In this document: positions 37,026 to 56,321 of the stretch, piece by piece
Layout: every line of letters begins with the position of its first letter
How positions within the stretch are numbered: the first letter of the stretch is position 1
Assembly (NCBI GenBank): GCA_902729315.2
Contig: LR746269.1
Location: forward strand, 7,084,731 to 7,148,730
Length of the DNA stretch: 64,000 nt
Direction: 5' to 3'
Source: Spirodela intermedia
Lineage: Eukaryota > Streptophyta > Magnoliopsida > Alismatales > Araceae
Program-made: the position numbers and the translations under genes
Notes under the pieces: model-generated
The model's database searches: none
Told to the model about the DNA's origin: nothing
Seen by the model: only the letters and a program-made list of their open reading frames with translations

Positions 37026-37434
37026 TTTTCTCTAAAAGTGGGCGTGAATTTGGGCAGGGGAGAAGCCGCTGCTGGTGCTGACCCACGGGGACGAACTGTC
37101 GGTGGAGGAGCGGATCGAGGGGAGGGTGAAGGTATGCGAGCTGCTAGGCGTGCCAGAGGCGACGGGGGCCTACGACGTGGCGTGCCTGAACGAGTACGGG
37201 CTGCCGGTGGAGGAGCTGGATCCGGCGACCGCCTACGCCCTGGCGGAGGCCGTGTACAGAGCGCTGCTGGTGGCCGACCGGCGGCACCCCCCACGACACA
37301 GGGCCAAGGAACGCCTCCTCCAAGCCCTCTCCTGGCTCATGTGGTCCCTCGCTGCCTTCTTCGCCTTCCTCTCCTTCTGCTTCTCCAAGCTCTCCAAGCC
37401 TGGCCATTGGAAGCTCAAGAACAAGTCCCCATAA
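36014..37434 (+). CDS. Predicted tail-anchored P-loop GTPase-like protein
   Basis: Three exons give 402 aa: 36014-36479, 36599-36964 and 37058-37434. The Walker A/G1 motif GPTGSGKSS is at 125-133 after the hydrophobic strand EVITILLV. DSRG at 181-184 fits the G3 DxxG motif (FCVYDSRGFDY). THGD at 286-289, after PLLVL, occupies the place of the G4 NKxD motif, as in some IFI44-like and IIGP-like P-loop proteins. Residues 367-387 (LSWLMWSLAAFFAFLSFCF) form one hydrophobic span followed by a basic 15-residue tail, so it is predicted to be C-terminally membrane anchored. There is no signal peptide. The family is annotated in plants only as a P-loop NTPase superfamily protein, to my knowledge; function is unknown. 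The sequence is very GC-rich. Introns are 93-119 bases. Confidence 0.85.
36991..37021. repeat. (TC)n tract in GTPase-like intron 2
   Basis: About 15 CT repeats in the second intron, upstream of the acceptor at 37057. Confidence 0.9.
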
Positions 37435-38780
37435 TCATCTCAACCCCCACCCCACCCCACCCCACCCCTTCTTCTTCTTCTTCTCCCTCAAAAGCTCTTC
37501 TGTTCAATAACAACCGGGCCCGGAGGGCTCTGCTGCACCTCCCTCCCCAGAGATGGATGGGGTTTCCTCATGCTCTGGATCTTCTCTGTGTATCTGTCAA
37601 CCGTTAGCGGCGTAAAATCGTGGTCTTGTTTTGGTTATTCCTGGAGTAGTCCCACATCAAACAACACTATTGAGTTTCTTGATGGGCCGGAATTCCTTCT
37701 TCTGTGCTTATGCAGGCCAATAGTGTGTATGATTCATGCCCATTTAGGCTCAGTTTAATGGGTTTGGCCATAATTTGGTGCACCGGGCCCATTTTTCAGA
37801 TGGGTAGGAACTTCTTTCTTCGGGTCATGTTGCCCATTAATGGCCCACCGAATGGAGGAGTTGACTACTGTTCTCCACGTGGCTGGCGTTTCTGAAATCG
37901 AATCTTCCGGTGACGCGTCAACGGGTGCAGTCGGGCGGCGGCGATGACGCGTCACCAGTGACGCCCAGAATGGTCCGAATCAGACAACCAATCGGCTTAA
38001 TAAGATTAGGATGTGTTGAAGAATGCAGAACAAAAGGGTAAACGTGGCGGTAGTCAACGGCCTGTTCTACTTCGGGTGAGGGCCTCATGTGGGGTCCACT
38101 TTAGGCTCCTGATTACCTAGGGTGTGATGGGTGATCAGCTAGCCACGTGCCAAGGTTTAATAAGCTCACTGCTGGGTAACAGGAACCGGGCACGGGGGGG
38201 CATAATTATTGATGATTTTCCCATGAAAATACACCATTATATTTTATGGATATTTAATTATACACGCCATTAGGCGCGCACGGCATCGTGGAATTATGGG
38301 ATGTTTGACCTTCTAGAAGTCACCACCATTTGAACTGGTGTACTAATTTTTGGCGGCAGCAAGTAGGGATGCGCCGCGTGGATGGAAAATAGTAGTAGTT
38401 ATTACTATTAATGGTGCATGTATTGGCCTCGCAGGGAGAGCCACCGTTGAGCTGCCGGCGGATCTCTCCGGTCAGGAGTTGAGCGTGACTGCCTCGTAGA
38501 CCTCTCACACGTGTCTCGCCTCTCATTCATTTCTTACCGTGGCTCCAGGTCCACGTCCCTCCATCAATGCGCTTGTGACAGCCAAAGACACCAACACCTT
38601 GATAACTCTCTCTATCTCTCTCTCTCTCGTTGGCACCGAAGCAGGAGAGCCGATAAAGTCGCCGGCAGACCCATCTCCTCGTTCTTCTATCTATCTCTCT
38701 CTCTAGATGGGTTGCTCTGTGAAGCTGCATTTCTTGCACTGAGTGGCTGGTGCATCTGATCAGGGCGTACCGCCGGAAAG
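37435..38780. promoter_or_regulatory. Spacer with G-box and TGACG elements upstream of the 152-aa gene
   Basis: CACGTG cores occur at 37876-37881, 38144-38149 and 38508-38513. The palindrome TGACGCGTCA occurs twice, at 37911-37920 and 37945-37954, with another TGACG just after. TTGAC/GTCAA W-box-like cores and GGCCCA/TGGGCC motifs lie at 37.7-38.05 kb. Such elements bind bZIP, bHLH and WRKY factors in other plants. TC repeats at about 38608-38630 and 38690-38705 lie near the start codon. Confidence 0.5.
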
Positions 38781-39239
38781 ATGGAAGGCGGCGGCGGCGG
38801 TGTGAGGGGGTACTGGATGAGGAGGAAGTACCAACGCCTCGGGGGCGAGGGGAGGAGGACGAAGAACCAGCGACACCGGCACCGCCTGGGCCTCGCCCCC
38901 GGCGATGGGCGGCGCAGGAGGTTCTGGAGGATAAGGATCTCGCCGTCGGTGGCTTTCCTCCGGCGGGTCATCTCCCCCCGCCGGTTCCTCGCGTCGCTGA
39001 GGGACGCCTACGTGCGGCTGATGCTGCGCATCGCGAACTTGCCGGCGATCGCCGCTGGCGGCGGCGGTGGCGGCTTCTGCTCCTTCGGCCCAGGGTTCAC
39101 CGCGCCGGCGTTCGGCCGGCCGGCCATTAGAGAGTACGACGAGAAGATGATCGTGGAGATTTACAAGTCCCTGCTGGCCCAGGGCCGGCTGACCGCCCTC
39201 GCCCCCGGAGACGGTGTCGGGATCGCCGCCGGCCGGTAA
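38781..39239 (+). CDS. Conserved hypothetical basic plant protein, 152 aa
   Basis: A single GC-rich exon opens MEGGGGGVRGYWMRRKYQRL. A highly basic first half (RRTKNQRHRHR, GDGRRRRFWRIRISPS) leads to SPRRFLASLRDAYVRLMLRI (about 66-85), a Gly-rich spacer (about 93-98), and REYDEKMIVEIYKSLLAQGR. The pairing of an RDAYVRLMLR helix with an EYDEKMIVEIYKSL helix recalls short uncharacterised plant proteins that I remember but cannot name. No signal peptide or membrane span is evident. G-box elements upstream hint at stress or light control, which is inference. It could be mispredicted, but the conserved-looking C-terminal helix argues for a real gene. Confidence 0.65.
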   Translation: MEGGGGGVRGYWMRRKYQRLGGEGRRTKNQRHRHRLGLAPGDGRRRRFWRIRISPSVAFLRRVISPRRFLASLRDAYVRLMLRIANLPAIAAGGGGGGFCSFGPGFTAPAFGRPAIREYDEKMIVEIYKSLLAQGRLTALAPGDGVGIAAGR

Positions 39240-39684
39240 GTCACCTTCCGGTGGCTGGTTTTTGCCGGCTCCGAGCGGAAACGCCGCCGATGGAATAAGC
39301 CGGCGCGGTATCAGATAGCCGTTCTGCGTTCGGTGATAGGTCGATGATTATCACTCCGGTGACCGGATACTATCCTCGTCATTGCTCCGCTCTATGAATA
39401 CTCTTGGTTATGAACTCATCAATCTTTATTATTGCCTTTTTTTTCCTTCGTAAATTATGATTATCATAAATTGTGTATTTTTAAATTAGTCTCTGAAATC
39501 GCGTCTGATTTTCTACGTGGAGATATTCTAGTGAACCCTGAGATAAACCAAATATATCGATATATCCCCATTTTTGTCCCTTAATTCCCCTTCACAGAAA
39601 ATGAATCGAAATAAAAATCCGGAATAAATGTATAATTGAGCTCGATTCAATGCTCGGCTTGCCTTCGTCTGGTCTGATCACCTT

Positions 39685-39743
<59 letters not shown>

Positions 39744-42700
39744 CCGACAGAGGTAGAGAGAGACAGACAGAAAGACAGACCGACAGAAGTAAAGAGAGAG
39801 AGATGAGAGAGGGAGAGAGGTATAGAGAGAGAGAGAGAGATGAGAGAGATGAGAGAGGGAGATATATATATATATATATATTATATCGAGAGAGAGAGAA
39901 GAGAGAAGAGAGAGAGAGAGAGGGGAGAGAGAGATGAGAGAGGGAGATAGAGGCTGACCTGGACTTGGGTGGAGACCATCCGGTCACATCCCCCGGATAC
40001 CGGATTTGTACGATTGAAAAGGCCCGACTTTAATGAAGGTCGGCCGGGCCCGGCTTATAGTTTTGATCTTCCGGGCCCGGTGAGGCCCGGGGGGGTGTTT
40101 ATTTTCAGTACAGTGGCCAAGAGTAAAAACTCAAAGTGGGCTCGGGCCCGAATCCCCACTAACCCGACCCGGCCCGTCCTAACCGTTGCCTGCTAACTAC
40201 AAGCCCCTGTCAACGTGAAGACCAGGCCTTACCTGGGCTTAAATGAGTTGAGCCCGAAGTCCATTTTCAGGTCATTACTTGACGTCAAGGCTTGCCTGAG
40301 CCTTACGGGCTACGGGCCTGGCCCGGAAATGGTGTAAGGCTTGGGTCTTACCCCCACTCTGCCCTCTCAGTTGACCTCTTTGTGGGCCCACCCGTATTTT
40401 CCTTTTTATGAAACAGAGTTCTGCGTCGAAGTCGGGCCTGGTTATAGGCGGTGATTATGGGCCGAGTGTGAAAGAGAGGAGGCCCAAGCTGAAAAGAGGG
40501 GGGGGTTCACTTGGGCCATATTTGGGTATGTTACAGGGAATGAAATCCCAATGGGGCAGCTATTATGCTCTGCCTCTCATCTGGCCCGTTTATAGACCCG
40601 AAACTAGCTTCCTTACCTTACGAGTATTTATATTTATATATATATATATTCTTATAAGTAGTTATTTTTCTACATTGATATGTGAAACGTCTTAGAAGGT
40701 ATAGATTTGCTTCTCAGAAAGCAAAAAGGATTCGAAGAGAGTAATTTCTTCTTATAGAAAAAGTCAACTGTTTAATGAGAATGGCTAAATTGGTAAGAAA
40801 CAGAATGAGGTAAGTTGATTGCATTGTATATTAGTAAATAAAAAAGTATCTTATCACTTCCTTTGGTTCATATATTTCAAAGAATATTTAGAGAGAGAGA
40901 ATACAATGATGTACACAAAAAAAATGCTCACATGAGAACCTACCATGGTTTTAGGTAAAATGAAAAGATAGAAGGTTGAAGATCAAGTCAATTGATGTAT
41001 TTGTGTGGGATTTGAAAAATGTGATATTGAGCTATACAAGCTAGAAGATTATAAAAAGGAGAAACATAGCCAAAGTCAATAGATAGCATTTTATGAGGAT
41101 CAAAAAGCTACTTAAGAAGATGTGACTAGGAAATTTATTCACATTATAACATATCTAATGCCTCTTTATAGAAGAAGGATAAAATCAAAACTAAGATGTT
41201 AGTGATGAGATTGAGAGACCAAAAATGATGATAAATAATAGGAAGAAATTCATACTAAGCAGAATGACTTGATATAATAGAAATGATAAAAAACAATCAT
41301 CATTCCTCCTATGCTTGAGCTTTGAATATTTTTTCTTACTAAAGAGAAGAAGTCATTGTGCTAGATTAAGGCCAGGGATGATGAGATACATTTGTATAGG
41401 AAGAATAAAAAATATGAATTAGTTGAAATTTAAACATGTATTGAAAACAAATGAAGATTCAATTTGGAAGATAGGGTAACACTAATTGGACGAGATACTA
41501 GGTTTGGCTAGTGGGAATTTTAGTAAAATATGTGGATTATACTTTGATGAAATATTTCATTGATTGTGATTATGATTATTGCATTCAAAATTCTAAAGAT
41601 TATAGTAATCAATATAGAAAAATATTAGGGTTGAATAAGTAGATAAAAAAGCAATGTTTTTTACATTGAGGTTTGTACTAAAAGTGAAAGAAAATGCAAT
41701 AAATGAAAAGTCTTTTTTGGGTGTAAAATGCTTCAGATCATTAATGTTGAGTCATGAGTAATAAACAAAGAAGATAGATCCTTGTGTTTCTTTCCAAACT
41801 TTTGTTATTCATATGGGTATTTTCTTGTGGAAAGCAAGCTAAAAAATGGAGACTATCATAAAATAATTAGATTGATAAGTGTCTAAATATTAATCTAAAA
41901 AGTGATAAGTCAACTAACACCCTTCTCTTATTGAAACTTAAATTGAACAAGATATTGCCTATGGATAGAGGAAGACAAATTAAGAGATAGAAAAGATCAT
42001 TGTTGCCATTGTAGTGAGACACAAAGCTTGGCATATTGGATGTAAGTGGTTTGGTGGGTAGATATCTTATAAATATTATTTTACATTTATTAATACGAAT
42101 TTATTTAGTTTTAAATGATTATAAGTCGTGCTCATGTATTAAAAAGTTCAAAACTATTTGTAAAGTATGTTAAAAATCTCTAACATGACAAGTGATCTTG
42201 AGTAGATGAAGCTAGTTTTCTTGAGACCTGTTTACCTTTGCAATTTGAAGTTATCTTTTGGTAATAAAAACCATGAAAATAATGTTGTGCCTTATTCATT
42301 ATTGCAAGTTCATGATACCACATAATTGTTGTACTACGGTGCGATAAACTGTTTCTGTATTTCTCATCACGTGGTTGATGAGATACGTTTATTCATTATT
42401 TGCACCCAAACGCGTCTTGTATATGGAAATAAAAGATTTGTTAAGAGGGCTGTACGTGAAAGTTTCCCAATCAATTTACTAGCTAACGTTTACTCTATCT
42501 ACAAATATTGAAAGTGTTAGTGCACAATTTTTTAACAGAAAAACTTATGGTAAATAATACCCATTCCTTCGTAAATGGCTATAAAGAATTAGTTTAATGA
42601 AACTAAGTGAAAATAAATATTAAATCATTTCCTTGGGTTTCAATGGATTTTTTGAAATCTAGCTTAAACCAGACACTACTCAAGTAATCTCAGGCTTGGG

Positions 42701-44731
42701 TCTGTAGAAGTCCAGCTTGAGCTCAAAGCCCTAACAATTGTCTCTAGGATTCAAAATTGGGATAATATAACCTCAAAATCGAGTAGAAGGGCCTCATTCA
42801 TGTTCAATGCAACATGTGGGCACTACCCCTATACCCTATACCCTAATCGTATCATAACATTCTTGTTTGTAACCACAAAAAGATTGTCAGTAAGTTGTCA
42901 TGTTTCCTCATCATACATCCATTATATTACAACTTTTCTCACGATTAGAACTGCAATCTCGTGTCTTGTCCATCAGCTATTTACCATAAATATCAACTAT
43001 CCTGATAAAAGCGTAAGATCAAAAAATGAAAGCAAGGCAACGTCGTATTCCCTGTCAAAATGCAATGTGTATGCACATGACCATGTCCTCCCGTCTCGAA
43101 ACAAAGCAAGTGAGCATCCATCGAAACAAAGAAAGTGAGGATCTGCAGATTGTGTCCTGGAGCCATCCATCCATCCAAGTTCCTCTCCTCATGATGCGGA
43201 GATCACAATGGAGACCCAATGTTTCTGTGTTCCGGAAATCTTTTTCAGGGTCCAAGTCCTGTAGATGTCGTGAGCAAAGGCCGTAAAACAAGCTCTAGGC
43301 CAGACTGTTATCACGCGTAATCTCTTGGACTTGATCCTCCCCTCCATATTCACAATCATCCATAAATGATAGCACATAGACGTACATAGGCATATTCTAG
43401 ACGTACATAGATGTACTCTAGAGGGAGAGAGAGAGATAAACGTAAATAGACGTACTCTAGTCTTCCGGTGCCTATGAAGCCCAGGCTAGGCAAACCCATG
43501 GAGATCGTAGGATAGAAAACTTGGACCACAGCCTCCAAGGGATATACCCTACACTTTGATGACGACCTAAAAGGGATACCTGATCACTGTTGCAGAGGCA
43601 AACTTCCGCACAGGGACAATCTACTTGTACTCTGAGTCCTGGTTGCAATCTCTCTTGTGCCGGAGGAAAAGACAAAAATTCAAGGGGCGTTGACGAACAA
43701 TTAATTAGGCATCGAACTAGGGGAGAGAGAGAGAGAGAGAGAGAGGAAGAATAGTCAAGGAAGCAACTCAGTAGGTACGTACGTATCGCTGCTCGGGGAA
43801 GCAAGCTTAGGTTCGAGTTGATGGACCTTACACCGCATCAAAACTTATTTCACTAAATTCTCAGTCTCCTCGTTGGTTTCATGTACATATACATATAGAC
43901 GCTATTCTTACATATGAGGATACTCAGTCCATAACCTCAGCTTCACCCTCCTCTCCCTCTCCTGCCGCTTCTGCCATGGTCAGCGCACTGTCTCCCCCCT
44001 TTTCTTTCTCTGAGGCTCCATCCAGGCTCCTCATCAAGACCATATCATCTTACTCTCACACTCCGTTGATACTCAGCATCCATCGTTTCCACGGCGGTCG
44101 TCTGCTTCACAAGCTTTTTTACGTCTTCCTCAAGTTTCTTAGGGTTCCTTCTACTCTGACAGTGTAGAGGCCAGAATTTGAACAGTTCAGGTCGATGGTG
44201 AAAGGGACGACGAAGGTGCTGTGCTGATCACCGCCGGCGATGCCTTTTGCCTCGACGAGAGAGAAAACTGGCCTAAATATACTTTTATGATGCTGCAGGC
44301 AACTCCCATGAAACAAGCGAACTCAAAAAGACGACCCTTCCAGACATTGATGGGCTTCTATGCATGCGAGTTGACTAGAGAGCGAGAGATTCTGTGTCAG
44401 GCCCTGTTCAGGCCCAATTCCAGACAGACCGCGGTCGCGGAGCAATCACTTCTGGAGCTCACCAATGCCCATTAAAAAGCATGATTTCGTGGTGCAAGGC
44501 CTGGAAATCGATCGCCTCGTTCTAAGTGACCCGATTGATACGCATCCCGCAAAGGAAAAATTGTTACATTTGGGAAGACAAATAAGAAGGCCGGCCGCTC
44601 CTCACCCGGTGGCAAAAGCTCAGCCGTCCTTCCGCCTTCACCCTCTTTCTCCTCCTTGTTTTGCTGGGCCTCGCGAGCAGGACGAAAGGAAAGCACTGGG
44701 AAAGAAGTTCAACGCTTCGGCGAGCTGTAGG
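39240..44731. other. Gene-poor region
   Basis: This is 5.5 kb with a long GA-rich block (39684-39953), a region near 40-40.7 kb with many GGGCC/GGCCC words, strongly AT-rich DNA at 40.7-42.7 kb that may be decayed insertion sequence, and a more mixed part at 42.7-44.7 kb with no recognisable coding exon. The promoter of PDIL2-1 must lie at the right end; no TATA box was obvious there. Confidence 0.45.
39684..39953. repeat. Complex GA/GACA/TA microsatellite block
   Basis: An initial (GA)n run of about 50 bases passes into GACAGACC/GACAGAAA units, then GAGAGATGA units, a (TA)n stretch near 39863-39882, and more GA. The reading frames seen on both strands are repeat artefacts. Confidence 0.92.
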
Positions 44732-46792
44732 ATGGGGAAATCGCAGATCTGGGTCGCCGCCTTCCTGCTCCTCTGGGCGACCCCGGCGATGGGGGACGAC
44801 GACGTTGTCGCTCTGTCGGAGAAGAGCTTCGAGGAGGAGGTCGGCAAGGACCGCGGCGCCCTCGTAGAGTTCTACGCCCCATGGTAGCCAGCCCTGCTGC
44901 CTTCCCTCGCCATCGTTTTTCGCTGTAAACCCATTCTTTCTGCCTGGGAACGGGGTGCTCTGAAAAGCCCCGGAGGATCGCATCAGATGGGCAACATCTC
45001 CTCGCATGGATGATTCCATGCCTTATCCTCTCCCTTGGGTTCTCCTCGCTCGGATCTCGCTGTCATATCCTTTCTTGATAGGTTTCCTGGGTGCGCGCAG
45101 GTGCGGCCATTGCAAGAAGCTCGCCCCGGAGTACGAGAAGCTGGGTTCAAGCTTCAAGAAAGCTAAATCCATTCTGATTGGAAAGGTAGCTCCATGTCGA
45201 TCTGCAACGCCTTCTCCTCATAACCCATGAAATATATGCTATTTATTTGCATCCGATCCGTCAGAATATATATGTACTTATATAATTCGATACCGGCAGT
45301 CATTGTGACCTGAATGCCTGACACACATGAATGTATGCCCATCTATAAGTTACTGTATTGTGATCTTAACAAGGTTAGGAGGTGGGCTCCTAACATGGAT
45401 AGGTGGGCTCCTATCCATGCACATTCATAACACATATGAATGCATGCCCATCTATAGGTTACTGTATTGTGATCTTAACAAGGTTAGGAGGTGGGCTCCT
45501 ATCCTTTTCTTCATGTTCTTGATGCACAATTTCATGTACATAACAATTAATGTTCTTAATGGAGTATTGGGAAAACATCTCATGACATTTAAAAGGAGTT
45601 GACATCTGAATAATCAGCATCCAAGGAAGAAAAAATCCCCAGTCCCAAATATTTTGCTCACAGGATTAGACTGTTCTACCGCTGACTTTTTCTTTTTCAC
45701 TCTGGCATTGCGTAGGTTGACTGCGACGAGCATAAGAGCATATGCACCAAATACGGAGTGTCAGGATACCCGACGATTCAGTGGTTCCCCAAGGGGTCTC
45801 TGGAGCCGAAAAAGTGGGTACTTTATCATATTCTCATGAATTTTCCCTTCAAAAATTTATCCACGGGGCCAAATGGGCTTGGGAGGGGGAAAGGTCGCAT
45901 CTTTGGTTTTGTGAGTGCATGAGAAGCCCAGAGGCTGACCATCTGCTGCTGTTCATGTGAAGGTATGAAGGCTCACGCACGGCTGAAGCCCTTGCCGAGT
46001 TTGTCAACGCCCAAGGAGGTAAGATCCTGGTCTCATCTCAGATCTGCTGAGGGAGTATTTCTGGGATATGACTGTTGGACATGAACTGAAGAGTTATTGA
46101 ACAGCCCATGGTTGACTAACACTGTTACTTAGGGAAATATTTTCTAAATACTTTGATTTAATCCTAATCTTCCTTCACCTACACCCTTCACTGATTTCTG
46201 ATTTATTTTTTATCCTATAAATAATGTCTAATTTCTTTGATGAGGTGGCCTATGTTCTCCGAATGGCAGGCACAAACGTGAAGCTAGCAACGGCTCCGTC
46301 CAGTGTCGTGGTGCTGACAGCGGAGAGCTTTGATCGGGTTGTCTTGGATGAGTCGAAGGATGTTCTTGTTGAGTTCTATGCTCCATGGTGAGGATGTTCT
46401 TCTTCTTCTTCTTCTTCTTCTTCTTCTTGATAGATGGAGAAGACTGACCATGATGCTCGTCTTCTTTTCCGCTTATGGCAGGTGTGGCCACTGCAAGAGC
46501 CTAGCTCCTGTAAGCATGCGGTGCACCGATGATCATCTAAGTTCGTGCACATGCAAGCTCTGTGTTTTCTGATGGTTTTCGATTTTCTTCCTCTTGCAGA
46601 TTTATGAGAAACTCGCCAGCGCCTACAAGCTGGAGGAAGATGTCGTGATTGCCAATGTTGATGCTGACAAATACAAGGGTTTGGCAGAAAAGTGAGTCTA
46701 ATTTATTTGTTTTTCTCAGATAATTCTGCTTCCTTTACCCCATGTGATCTCCACACGCCTAGGTGTGATGGGAATGAGCCGTGGTTTTTTTT

Positions 46793-46823
<31 letters not shown>

Positions 46824-48014
46824 AGAGACCCAACTAGTTCAAGTACTAGAAAACTTCCTTTAGGGATTCTCAAAAGTCGCCAGTTTTGCATAAATAAGTT
46901 AAAAAAAAACTAGGATCAGTAATAAATTGGAAGTTAGTCAACTGCTAGTGAATATATCTCTAATGATCAGACCCATCTACAATGGAAAACCATGATAATC
47001 CACTCTCTGCTCTCGGGATCTTGATATCTGCCTGAAATGATGGGACAAGTCATTCCAATCGATGTGTGCTTGTCCCTGAATTCTGGTTTTAGATTAGATA
47101 ATCCATGTTTGGGTGACTGTTCATATGAGAAAAAGATGCAGCCATTTCATGTGCTATCTATCATATGTTGTGATAAACTAATCTGAATTTCAAGATAAAA
47201 TGAAGACTATGATGATAATACTAATAATAAATCACGTTGCTGCAGGTATGGAGTGGGGGGTTACCCTACCTTGAAGTTCTTCCCGAAGAACAACAAAGCT
47301 GGTGACGATTACAATGGTGGCAGAGATCTAGATGATTTTGTGGCCTTCATCAATGAGAAGTCTGGCACCAGCAGAGACACAAAAGGCCAACTCACTTCCA
47401 AAGTTAGTATCCGATGATGAGATAAATTGGGTTACATCTATATGTTCCATATTTGTAGTGACATCATCCTTACCTGCGTGGCTCCCAGGCTGGCATTGTG
47501 GAAAACCTGAGTGAGTTGGTTAAGGAGTTTATAAGTGCTGGCGAAGACGAGAAGAAGGCAGTCTTATCCAGGATTGAAGAGGAAGCTGAGAAGCTGAAAG
47601 GCTCCTCAGCCAGGTGATTCCTTGAAGAAAATCCTAATGGATAGGATCATGTTCTTCATCTTTTTTTTTTTCTTTTTTTTTCTTCCCCCGATTTTGATCA
47701 TAAGAATGGAGAAGTTGAGATTTTTTGCTGCCTCATGATGCTGACTTAGTTTGGCCATTTTAGGTATGGTAAGGTGTATCTGAAGGCTGCAAAGAGCACT
47801 GTGGAGAAAGGAGCTGATTATGCCAAGAAAGAAATCGACCGGCTGCAAAGAATGTTGGAAAAGGTAAGACCTCCGTGAGATATGGTATCATGCGACTTTG
47901 GTGATATTTAATTGGACTAAGACATTTATGTGTTGTTGGTTGCAGTCAATCAACCCGACAAAAGCGGATGAGTTCACCATCAAGAAGAACATCCTGTCAA
48001 CTTTTGTTGCCTAA
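44732..48014 (+). CDS. PDIL2-1: Protein disulfide isomerase-like 2-1 (PDIL2-1)
   Basis: Eleven exons give 359 aa: 44732-44883, 45101-45185, 45716-45813, 45963-46018, 46270-46387, 46482-46509, 46600-46691, 47246-47402, 47489-47613, 47764-47863 and 47946-48014. A signal peptide (about 1-21, [14 protein letters not shown]) targets the ER. Two thioredoxin domains carry the catalytic motifs WCGHCKKL (C52, C55) and WCGHCKSL (C171, C174); each Trp codon is split by an intron. Conserved YPT follows in both ([20 protein letters not shown]). The C-terminal helical ERp29-like domain (about 255-359) ends ILSTFVA without KDEL, as in plant PDIL2-1. It oxidises and isomerises disulfides of secretory proteins. 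A 28-base exon (46482-46509) encodes the second CGHC motif. Confidence 0.96.
45324..45505 (+). repeat. Direct duplication in PDIL2-1 intron 2
   Basis: A block of about 70 bases is repeated at about 108-base spacing. Both copies have ATGCCCATCTATA, GTTACTGTATTGTGATCTTA and GGTTAGGAGGTGGGCTCCTA, with very few differences, which suggests a recent event. Confidence 0.85.
46797..46824. repeat. (TC)n microsatellite
   Basis: About 14 CT repeats in the intron between the seventh and eighth PDIL2-1 exons. Confidence 0.9.
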
Positions 48015-48897
48015 TTAATTGCATGAGTGCCATGTGGGTTTTTGGCAAGAGATTCGGCCTGATGCCTGGAATAGAAAAAAAACATAGGTTTCAGCGGAAA
48101 TTACACAACTGAGTTTCAACCATGTATGTTGCAATGGGATAATTGAGGCCTTCTGCCTTTCTTTCATCTTTCCCTAAAAGGTAATATGAGCATATGATGA
48201 ATGGTGGTGGCTTGACAAATAATTTAAGTAGACTCAACAGAACGTCCCATATATCCCTTCTAAGATCAGATGGATCCCCGTGTGCTTTTACAATTGATTT
48301 AAAGGAAATGTCTAGCCCCTGAACCAGTTTCTAATCGGGGTAAGAGCAGATTCAGTAAGGCTTCCAATTCGGAGTCTGATTGAGACATGATTCATATACT
48401 GTGTCTGATTTGGCTATCTTTTTACTCTATCAGCATCTTCTCTTCTTGTCTCCGCAGGGCACGTAAAATGATGTTTGACCAAGAAAGTCATAGTCTCGAG
48501 ATTCTAAGAAATCGGAAGGTCACCGGGGTGAAGTAGGAATTCTAGGCTCAAGTCATTTATCCGACCAAAATCACAGTGGAAGGAAGCCACTTGGTCTCTT
48601 TCCCACTGCAAGTCCGCCCCCCAACCCCACACCGTGTCGCACTGTAAAAACCGACTTAGAAAAAAAAAAAAACCATAATAAGAACAGTCACAGGAGATCT
48701 GAATTTCAAAAAAATTTCCCATTAGCCCCAAAGTTAGATATGTGCAAACAAATATTATTTACATGTGATTGCCGGGCAGAATAAAAGAGAATAAAGTTAA
48801 AGGGGTATTGTGATTTTTGTTCTACTGTTCTACTTAACATACAGCATAAGTTATGGACCCTGAGAATAAAAGAGAACCTGGGTTACAATCATCTGGC
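48015..48897. other. Convergent spacer
   Basis: PDIL2-1 and the exonuclease gene end tail to tail here, so both 3' UTRs occupy it. Nothing else was seen. Confidence 0.5.

Positions 48898-56321
<7,424 letters not shown>

Noticed and set aside
44119-44316. Minus-strand frame with TFVVPFTIDLNCSN
   Set aside because: It reads like protein in part, but I could not link it to a family or to in-frame exons.
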